The notes beneath the pieces were generated by a model, which worked only from the letters and a program-made list of their open reading frames with translations, did no database searches and had not been told where the DNA came from. A DNA stretch of 64,000 nt from Tous-C4FEB sp044356555 (GTDB lineage: Bacteria > Verrucomicrobiota > Verrucomicrobiia > Opitutales > Opitutaceae), in contig JBIKWB010000009.1 in NCBI GenBank assembly GCA_044356555.1, forward strand, positions 1 through 64,000. Direction: 5' to 3'. Below, one piece after another: positions 1 to 5,925 of the stretch. The number at the start of each line of letters is the position of its first letter. Within the stretch, counting starts at the first letter, position 1. The position numbers and the translations under genes are program-made.

Positions 1-38
1 ACCCGTGAAGTCAGCAATGTAGTGCCGAAAATCAGCCC

Positions 39-671
39 CTAAATCGCGTAAGTCTCTGCCATAGAACGATGCGGTTTTTTGAACTGCGGAACTCGGGCTA
101 AGGTAATCGGCTTACCCTCGGCGAAGGCTTCGGCCTCACGGGTGAAACCGCCTGATGTAATGACAATCGCCCCACTCGCCTCGTGGTGACCGACCAATCC
201 GAATATTTCCCTCACCACCGGAGCGCCCACGGACAATGTTTTCCAATGCTTGCACTGGACGAGTATCATCTCGCCGTCCCTGCGAAGGACCACGTCAACC
301 CCGCCATCAGCTCCGCCGCCAAGGGACTCTTCAATAGAGAATCCTTGTCTTCGATACGCTTCGCCGACGAACCATTCGAACTCCTTCCAGCTAAGATTGC
401 TGATAGACTCACGGTCTTTCTGTGAATCCAGCATCGTTGCTCTCCACTTGCTGAACACTGCGGATAGAACCGCCAGTAAACCAAAAAATGCGGCAGCATA
501 TGGAGCTAGCCCAGTAACAACGAGGGCCAATGAGTTCAGGAACGTATTGCCTCCTGCTATAGCTGGGAAAGCCCACCGCATCAGAACAAAGGCAAGAACC
601 GCGAAAACGACGCTCAGCCACCATGGGGCAAGGACGAGTAGCTCGGCGGGGGACTGTTTTCGTCGGGCCAT
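39..671 (-). CDS. Membrane-anchored Mrr-like restriction endonuclease
   Basis: A 210-residue protein with two hydrophobic segments (about residues 11-36 and 44-73) followed by a cytoplasmic nuclease-like domain. The domain carries the PD-(D/E)XK signature of the Mrr_cat family: D122/D126 in GGADGGVDVVL and Q139-K141 in VQCKHW. Mrr-type enzymes cleave foreign or modified DNA; the membrane anchor would place this one at the inner membrane. It has no methylase partner nearby. The coding frame begins at an ATG at 671 and ends at 39, so it is complete in the window. Exact substrate is unknown; a defence role is inferred from the fold and the accessory setting. Confidence 0.8.
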   Translation of the reverse strand: MARRKQSPAELLVLAPWWLSVVFAVLAFVLMRWAFPAIAGGNTFLNSLALVVTGLAPYAAAFFGLLAVLSAVFSKWRATMLDSQKDRESISNLSWKEFEWFVGEAYRRQGFSIEESLGGGADGGVDVVLRRDGEMILVQCKHWKTLSVGAPVVREIFGLVGHHEASGAIVITSGGFTREAEAFAEGKPITLARVPQFKKPHRSMAETYAI

Positions 672-963
672 TTTTTATTTATCACTAGGGGGATAATTTT
701 TGCGACACCGTTTTAAGAAGCACTAAACTCTATTTTCGACTAACGGCACTGTTTGGCACGGACACTCCGATGAGAAGCGACGCGGACCCGCATCCACCGA
801 TTAAAAACCGTTAACGTGAACTACACCCGCTACGTCAAAACCAACAAGGAGCTCCATTGCTTACCTTGCCCTCGGCGGCTCATTGGAGGACTTTCAAATT
901 CCGGTCGTTCGATCCGAACGGGGAATTCCCGTGAAGGTATTTACAGCGCTGATATACTTCGGG

Positions 964-1485
964 ATGATACCCCGGAAGCAGGCTCTGTTCATCGACCTCG
1001 ACGAGACCCTCATCTACGCCCACGACCGCTCCACCGGATCAACCATGCTGCCAAGTCCTGCCGTTGCCATGGGAGACTACGACGTGGTCGTTCGCCCGGA
1101 GGCCCATGAAATCCTGCGGGCCTGCCGTGCTGGGTCCCGCGAAGTATTTCTTTTCACGACCGCCACGTTTCCTTTCGCCCTCGCCGCCTCTCGCATCTTG
1201 GGTCTCGGCTTTGATGAAAGGACGATCTTCAGCATCGAGATGATCGCTCGTTGCCGTCCCGGTCTCAGTGCGATGTCGGTCTTGATCGACAACCTCCCTG
1301 CTTCCTCGGAAGCGACCAAGCTCAAGATAAAGGTCTTGGGAATCACGCCAGAGCAACTTTGGACCATCCCTTCCTACGAGCCACCACGGTTCAGTTCAGC
1401 CCGACTCTTCTTGATGGGATTGCCGCTACGATTAGTCCGGTTCGACCAAAAGGGCCCTAGCCGCAAGGACGGAGACACGACTTAG
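964..1485 (+). CDS. NIF-type HAD phosphatase-like protein
   Basis: A 173-residue protein with the DxDxT nucleophile motif of the HAD superfamily (D11-L-D13-E-T15 in FIDLDETLIYAH). It also has a VVVRPEAHEIL segment and a VFLFTTATF motif II (Thr pair), the pattern of the NLI-interacting-factor/FCP1 family, which dephosphorylates proteins or small phosphoesters. The later LIDNLPAS could supply the acidic motif. The frame stays open upstream to a TTG at 883, but residues before the ATG at 964 show no conserved pattern, so I use 964. It stands alone between a nuclease gene and hipBA. The substrate cannot be read from the sequence. Confidence 0.65.
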   Translation: MIPRKQALFIDLDETLIYAHDRSTGSTMLPSPAVAMGDYDVVVRPEAHEILRACRAGSREVFLFTTATFPFALAASRILGLGFDERTIFSIEMIARCRPGLSAMSVLIDNLPASSEATKLKIKVLGITPEQLWTIPSYEPPRFSSARLFLMGLPLRLVRFDQKGPSRKDGDTT

Positions 1486-1736
1486 ACGGTCAACCACCAC
1501 GGCAATCATAGTTCGTCGAATAAGGACTGGCGAACATGCACAGGGTCGCTCCACGGGACCTTTTTTCATTTTGCGGCACATTGATTCGCGCCGTCGGCAT
1601 TGCCTACGGCAATTGCCACGACTGCCCCAATCCCGCAGAGTTCAGCAATCTCAAGTCTCATGAGTTGGGTCCTGATCCGAAACGTCCGACGGGGTTGAGA
1701 CAGAGGACCACGGGGCGGCTTTAAACGGAGGCAGAT

Positions 1737-1779
1737 ACTTGTTTAAGCAGGTAGCGCTTAAATACTCGTTTAAACAAGT
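1737..1779 (+). promoter_or_regulatory. Palindromic operator candidate upstream of hipB
   Basis: ACTTGTTTAA at 1737-1746 is repeated as its exact inverse TTAAACAAGT at 1770-1779. Between them lie a GCTTAA half (1756-1761) and the self-palindrome GTTTAAAC (1768-1775). HipB family antitoxins are known to repress their own operon through inverted repeats just upstream, so these are the natural operator candidates. No biochemical support is visible in the sequence. Confidence 0.5.
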
Positions 1780-1790
1780 TTCTTTACTTT

Positions 1791-1806
1791 ACTCGCGAAA
1801 GCGAGT
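1791..1806 (+). promoter_or_regulatory. GNRA-capped hairpin before the hipB start
   Basis: ACTCGC-GAAA-GCGAGT forms a 6-bp stem with a GAAA tetraloop, ending 12 bases before the hipB ATG. It has no U-run, so it is not an intrinsic terminator. It may be an operator half-site pair or an mRNA structure occupying the region where a ribosome binding site would be expected. Confidence 0.4.
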
Positions 1807-1818
1807 TTATCGACTTGG

Positions 1819-2079
1819 ATGAACTACCCGGTGGACACCCCCCTCCAACTACGCGCTGTGCTCAAAAGCCTGCGAAAGAGCCGCGGCCTCACGCAAGCGC
1901 AACTCGGGGCGAAACTTGGTCTTAGCCAGAAGCGCGTCGCCGGCATTGAGAAAAACCCCCAGGTGACGAGCATCGATCAGATTTCACGTATCATCGGCAT
2001 ACTGGGTGCGCGTCTCGTCGTGGAAGAACCGGATCGCGCCGACAAATCACAAAATCCGCGAGCGCGCACCGGCTGGTAA
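1819..2079 (+). CDS. hipB: HipB-like XRE-family antitoxin
   Basis: An 86-residue protein with an N-terminal XRE/Cro-type helix-turn-helix (LRKSRGLTQAQLGAKLGLSQ and KRVAGIEKNPQVTS, about residues 18-53). This is the fold of the HipB antitoxin and operon repressor, which binds HipA and operator DNA. It lies two bases upstream of hipA on the same strand, the standard antitoxin-first order. The ATG at 1819 has no clear Shine-Dalgarno. Palindromes at 1737-1779 would fit autoregulation. The C-terminal tail is short and charged, as in other HipB proteins. Confidence 0.85.
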   Translation: MNYPVDTPLQLRAVLKSLRKSRGLTQAQLGAKLGLSQKRVAGIEKNPQVTSIDQISRIIGILGARLVVEEPDRADKSQNPRARTGW

Positions 2080-2081
2080 CC

Positions 2082-3533
2082 ATGCCCAGCCCGACCGAAA
2101 GGCTCGAAGTCTGGATGAACGGCCTACACGCGGCCACATGGTCAGTCAGTGCCGGCGTGCACCAACTGCACTACGATCCGGACTGGGTCGCGAATCCCGC
2201 CGGTCGCGCACTCTCCCTGTCTCTTCCGTTCGTCCCCGGTAACATCCCTCACCGCGGCGAGGTAATCGAAAGCTATTTCGACAACCTGCTTCCTGACAGC
2301 GCGGACATCCGCAAGCGCCTTCACACCCGATTCGGCTGCCGCACCCCCGAGACTTTCGATTTACTCACCGCCATCGGCCGGGACTGCGTCGGCGCGGTCC
2401 AACTGCTTCCACCAGACACCCTGCCGGAATCTCCCTACTCCATCCAAGCCGAGGCCCTCGACAACTCGGATGTCGAGCGCCTCCTCGCGGCCACAGTTTC
2501 AAACGCCCCTGCCTTTGGAGACTCACCCGCAGACTTTCGCATTTCCATCGCCGGCGCGCAGGAGAAAACAGCCCTCCTCTGGCACCGTAAGCGCTGGCAT
2601 CGCCCCTTGGGTTCTACGCCTACGACGCATATCCTGAAACTCCCGCTCGGGCTAGTGGGGAACTTAAAAGCCAACATGACGGACTCCGTCGAAAATGAGT
2701 GGCTCTGCGGCGAGCTTCTGCGCGGCTTTGGCTTGCCGGTCGCGCATTCTTACCCGGAACAGTTCGGTGATCAGAAGGTTCTTGTCGTCGAGCGCTTTGA
2801 TCGCGCTTGGCAAGATAGCCGCTGGATCGCTCGGTTGCCCCAAGAGGATTTTTGTCAAGCGCTCGGCATCCCAGGTTCCAAGAAATACGAAAAGCAGGGC
2901 GGCCCAGGAATGAAGGACATTCTCCGAATCCTTGCTGCAAGTGAAGAGCCTGCCGACGGTGCCACCTTCGTCAAAGCCCAGCTGCTTTTCTGGGCACTCG
3001 CTGCCACTGACGGCCACGCCAAGAATTTCTCTCTCTTTCAACGCCCGGACAGCAGCTATCGGATGACCCCACTCTATGACGTGCTCTCAGCTTGGCCGAT
3101 CATCGGGAAAGGTCCTCGCCAGCTAGCCTACCAAAAAGCCGAACTCGCGATGGCGGTCCGCCGCAAGAACACACACTATCATCTCGCGGGGATTCTCCGC
3201 CGTCACTGGGACAACGTCGCGAAACTCGCCGGCATCAAAGATGCCTCAGAAATCATCACCGACGTCGTCACCGCAGCGCCCTCAGCCATCTCCCAAGTGC
3301 AGTCCCGCTTGCCCAAGGAGTTTCCTGCGTCCGTTGCGGACAAAATTTTCACCGGTTTGGAGCAGAGCCTTGCACAACTGAGGTGTGTATCAGTCCGGCA
3401 GAAATGGCAGATCACCTCCGCACCCGACGCATATCCGAAATTGCGCGGTTGCTCGGGTGCTCAGCGGGCTCCATCAAAAGTTTTTGCAGGCGCAATGGGC
3501 TCAAGACACCCGCAGCAGGCTACTGGAATATGA
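2082..3533 (+). CDS. hipA: HipA-like serine/threonine kinase toxin
   Basis: A 483-residue HipA-family kinase. The N-terminal couple_hipA domain (about 1-105) is followed by the HipA_C kinase fold: a Gly-rich SIAGAQEKTA loop near residue 160, THILKLPLG, the catalytic ATDGHAKNF with D310 and N315, and PLYDVLS with D333. In E. coli, HipA phosphorylates glutamyl-tRNA synthetase and causes dormancy; related kinases have other targets. It follows hipB by two bases. The family-like part ends near residue 435 (ADKIFTGLEQSLAQL). The last 45 or so residues look unlike HipA and overlap another frame that encodes a plausible HTH, suggesting loss of the original stop. Confidence 0.85.
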   Translation: MPSPTERLEVWMNGLHAATWSVSAGVHQLHYDPDWVANPAGRALSLSLPFVPGNIPHRGEVIESYFDNLLPDSADIRKRLHTRFGCRTPETFDLLTAIGRDCVGAVQLLPPDTLPESPYSIQAEALDNSDVERLLAATVSNAPAFGDSPADFRISIAGAQEKTALLWHRKRWHRPLGSTPTTHILKLPLGLVGNLKANMTDSVENEWLCGELLRGFGLPVAHSYPEQFGDQKVLVVERFDRAWQDSRWIARLPQEDFCQALGIPGSKKYEKQGGPGMKDILRILAASEEPADGATFVKAQLLFWALAATDGHAKNFSLFQRPDSSYRMTPLYDVLSAWPIIGKGPRQLAYQKAELAMAVRRKNTHYHLAGILRRHWDNVAKLAGIKDASEIITDVVTAAPSAISQVQSRLPKEFPASVADKIFTGLEQSLAQLRCVSVRQKWQITSAPDAYPKLRGCSGAQRAPSKVFAGAMGSRHPQQATGI

Positions 3534-3754
3534 AAACTAATAACGTCGCCTCAACTATCGTCGAGAGCACTACGTCTGCCCCCGTCGATACGAATAGTAC
3601 TGCGGAAAACAGCAAAAATGTAGGCACTGGACCGACACTGGCAGCAAATCCTGAAAACGCTCAGAGGGAAACGAACCTGACGACTACTGATGGGGCATCA
3701 GTAAAACACGGTTCGACTCAAAAACCACCGGATTTGGACTGTTCGGTTAGTTAA
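3404..3754 (+). CDS. Possible HTH protein or remnant overlapping the hipA tail
   Basis: An open frame of 116 codons from an ATG at 3404, in a different frame from hipA and overlapping its last 130 bases. Residues about 8-42 read as a helix-turn-helix of the kind that ends in GYW (ISEIARLLGCSAGSIKSF, then CRRNGLKTPAAGYW). This is far more protein-like than the hipA frame opposite it. The remaining 75 residues are Thr/Ser/Asn-rich and of low complexity. It may be the 5' part of a once longer DNA-binding gene joined to hipA by deletion, or a small gene of its own. No ribosome binding site is clear. Confidence 0.4.
   Translation: MADHLRTRRISEIARLLGCSAGSIKSFCRRNGLKTPAAGYWNMKTNNVASTIVESTTSAPVDTNSTAENSKNVGTGPTLAANPENAQRETNLTTTDGASVKHGSTQKPPDLDCSVS
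3623..3640 (+). repeat. 18-base direct repeat, copy 1
   Basis: GGCACTGGACCGACACTG occurs here and again at 3778-3795, 155 bases apart. This copy lies inside the low-complexity 3' half of the possible HTH ORF. Confidence 0.7.
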
Positions 3755-3773
3755 GACCCCTCGCGCCGGGATT

Positions 3774-3795
3774 TGTCGGCACTGGACCGACACTG
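3774..3795 (+). repeat. 18-base direct repeat, copy 2, with internal palindrome
   Basis: The second copy of GGCACTGGACCGACACTG (3778-3795). It is preceded by TGT, giving TGTCGG-CACTGGA-CCGACA, a perfect 6-bp inverted repeat with a 7-base loop. It lies about 70 bases beyond the 3' end of tRNA-Arg, at the junction between accessory and housekeeping genes, so it may mark an old integration or recombination boundary. Confidence 0.55.
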
Positions 3796-3863
3796 AGCCA
3801 TTTTAGCAAATTCCGGCCCGAGGCCATTTTCAACCTAACTCGCCTATTTCCATAGGCTTAAAG

Positions 3864-3940
3864 TGGTGCGGCCATAGGGAGTCGAACCCCAAACCTCCAG
3901 ATTCGTAGTCTGGCGCTCTATCCAGTTGAGCTATGGCCGC
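3864..3940 (-). tRNA. tRNA-Arg (anticodon ACG)
   Basis: Read on the minus strand, the sequence folds as a cloverleaf. A 7-bp acceptor stem GCGGCCA/TGGCCGC is followed by a D arm AGCTCAACTGGATAGAGC. The anticodon stem CCAGA/TCTGG carries the loop CTACGAA, giving anticodon ACG (plus-strand 3904-3906). The T arm contains GGTTCGACTCC. Discriminator A and CCA are encoded (3864-3866). Its 3' end faces the accessory segment at 1-3800, a common position for integrated elements. Confidence 0.97.
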
Positions 3941-4113
3941 AAAACTGAAGGAAAAATGAAGCAAGTATTCATCCGGCAGTGCAAGCGCGAACTTACCCTT
4001 CCGCCCGCAAGTTTTTCTTCCTGTCACGCGGCACAGTGACTCCGGCCGGGGCCCAATAATCGCCCCGCGGGTCCATCCATACCGCTTCCCTCTTCCCGCC
4101 CGTCCACCCGGGC

Positions 4114-5838
4114 TCAACCCTCCGATATGCGCCAATCGACCAGTTCAAGCTGCAGGAGTTTGCGATCGTTAAAATGATTCCACGCCAGCTCGACGGCAAA
4201 ATCCAAGGGGACACCCAGCGGCGGCATCCGATGCGCCATCTTCCAAGCCACCCCGTGCAGCCTCCGGCCCTGAGTATCGTCAAAACTGAAGCGGAAGTGA
4301 ATGTCTTTAAACGTCACCGGTCTCTGCCTCAGCACCACGCCCCGCACCCCGAACACCGGCTCCGGGTTGCTTTGGCCAAAGGGTTGCATCGCTTCCAGTT
4401 CGCCCATCAGGCGGTCACTGATTTGCTCCGCCCTCAGCCACACGGCGATCTTCAGCTTGGCCTCGGCGATATCGCCGCCAGCGTGCGCCAGCACCGCCTC
4501 GGCGAACCTGCCGCGAAATTCATCCAGCCGCGTTTTCGGCAACGAGATTCCCACGGCCATCGGATGACCGCCCCAGCTCGTCAGCGACTTGCTGCAGGTG
4601 GCCAACACCTCGACCAAGTTCACTCCGTCCACGCTGCGCCCCGAGCCTTTCGCCAAGTCGCCTTCATTGCCGAGCACCACGCAGGGCCGGTTGTATTTTC
4701 GAGTCACGCGACCGGCCACGATTCCAACCACCCCGGGATGCCAGTCCTCGCTGAACAACACGATGCCGGGCGACTGCACATAATGACTCTCGATCATCCG
4801 CTCCGCTTCCTCGGTGATGCCGCGTTCAATGTCCTGCCGCTCCCGGTTGAACACCTCCAGCTGCTGTGCGGTGCGCGCACAGAACGTCCGATCCTCACTC
4901 AACAAGAGTTCAACCGACAATGACGCATCGGCCAGGCGACCCGAAGCATTGATCCGCGGCCCCAGCCGGAAGGAGATGTCCGAAGGTTTGATCGCTTGGC
5001 CGGGACGAACGCCGGCAATCTCCATCAACGCCCGCAGCCCCGGACGCTCCGAACCTTCGATGATGCGCAAACCTTGCCTGGCCAGCAATCGGTTCTCCCC
5101 CGTCAGTGGCACCAAATCGGCGATCGTTCCCAGCGCGACCAAATCAAGCTGGTCGCGCAGCTTGATGCGAAAAGCCGCCGGGTTGTTTTCCGCCCGCAGC
5201 AACTTGAGCAAACCGTGCACCAGCTTAAAAACCAAACCGACCGTGCAGAGATTCCGCCACGCGGCATCCGCGCCAGTTTCATCCGCCGCCACGTGAGGGT
5301 TGATCAAGATGCCCTCAACCAGAGGAATCTCCTTTGATCGATGATGATCTACGACGAGCACGTCGATTCCCAGACCACGCAGGTAAGCAACCTCTTCGTG
5401 GGAATTTGTGCCGCAGTCCAACGCCACGAACAAAGCCGGCCTCTCCGCCTCAAGCGCGCGGTCGATCGCACTGCGCGAAAGACCGTAGCCATCAGCCGAT
5501 CGCCGTGGCACGACAAACTTCGGATCGAGTCCGAATCGCCGCAAAATCGTGACCAACAACGCCGTGCTGCTTACGCCGTCGACGTCATAATCTCCCAAAA
5601 CGACCACCGATTCACGCCGCGCGATCGCCGTGCGCAAGCGATCCGCGCCAGCCTCGAGATTGCGCAGAAGAAACGGATCCCGCAACGCCGCCAGCGACGG
5701 CTGGAGGAACTCTGCGGCTGACGCAGGATCCGTGACCCCGGCCGAAAGCAACAGCTCCGCCAGCACCGGGCTTACGCCGGCGATTTTCCCGAAGGCCGCG
5801 ACCTGATCAGCCGGGCTCGGCGAATAAATCCAACGCAT
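4114..5838 (-). CDS. recJ: Single-stranded-DNA-specific exonuclease RecJ
   Basis: A 574-residue protein of normal RecJ length. The DHH-family core carries VVLGDYDVDGVSSTALL (motif I, about residue 75-92), FVALDCGTNSHEEV (motif II), VVDHHRS (the DHH motif) and INPH. A DHHA1-like segment follows with GRLADASLS, GIVAGRVTRKYNRP and the Gly/His-rich SWGGHPMAVGISL. RecJ degrades single-stranded DNA 5' to 3' using Mn2+ or Mg2+ and acts in RecF-pathway recombination, mismatch repair and base excision repair in the cytoplasm. It lies downstream of secDF on the same strand after an 87-base gap that includes a hairpin. ATG start at 5838. Confidence 0.96.
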   Translation of the reverse strand: MRWIYSPSPADQVAAFGKIAGVSPVLAELLLSAGVTDPASAAEFLQPSLAALRDPFLLRNLEAGADRLRTAIARRESVVVLGDYDVDGVSSTALLVTILRRFGLDPKFVVPRRSADGYGLSRSAIDRALEAERPALFVALDCGTNSHEEVAYLRGLGIDVLVVDHHRSKEIPLVEGILINPHVAADETGADAAWRNLCTVGLVFKLVHGLLKLLRAENNPAAFRIKLRDQLDLVALGTIADLVPLTGENRLLARQGLRIIEGSERPGLRALMEIAGVRPGQAIKPSDISFRLGPRINASGRLADASLSVELLLSEDRTFCARTAQQLEVFNRERQDIERGITEEAERMIESHYVQSPGIVLFSEDWHPGVVGIVAGRVTRKYNRPCVVLGNEGDLAKGSGRSVDGVNLVEVLATCSKSLTSWGGHPMAVGISLPKTRLDEFRGRFAEAVLAHAGGDIAEAKLKIAVWLRAEQISDRLMGELEAMQPFGQSNPEPVFGVRGVVLRQRPVTFKDIHFRFSFDDTQGRRLHGVAWKMAHRMPPLGVPLDFAVELAWNHFNDRKLLQLELVDWRISEG

Positions 5839-5855
5839 GGGAATGCTCCGGGGGT

Positions 5856-5875
5856 GCGCAATGCTCCCATTGCGC
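5856..5875 (-). repeat. 8-bp hairpin between secDF and recJ
   Basis: GCGCAATG-CTCC-CATTGCGC is a perfect 8-bp stem with a 4-base loop. It has no adjacent T-run, so it is a palindromic intergenic element or mRNA-processing hairpin, not a classical terminator. AATGCTCC recurs just before it at 5842-5849. Confidence 0.55.
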
Positions 5876-5925
5876 CCGTCGCGCCGGCGGTCAGTTCCCG
5901 ATCGGCGCGCACCACCCCGAACCCG

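Larger units (their letters stand above)
1486..1818 (+). other. Intergenic region upstream of hipBA
   Basis: A 333-base gap between the HAD gene and hipB. The distal half shows nothing recognisable; a 62-codon open frame at 1536-1724 has no conserved features. The proximal part (1737-1806) holds the palindromic elements annotated separately. Confidence 0.6.

Noticed and set aside
816..1109. A 97-codon open frame overlapping the HAD gene
   Set aside because: It lies out of frame over the clear DLDETL-containing gene and is Arg/Pro/His-rich without motifs.
1536..1724. A 62-codon open frame between the HAD gene and hipB
   Set aside because: No ribosome-binding site, no hydrophobic or conserved pattern, and residue content like random translation of GC-rich DNA.
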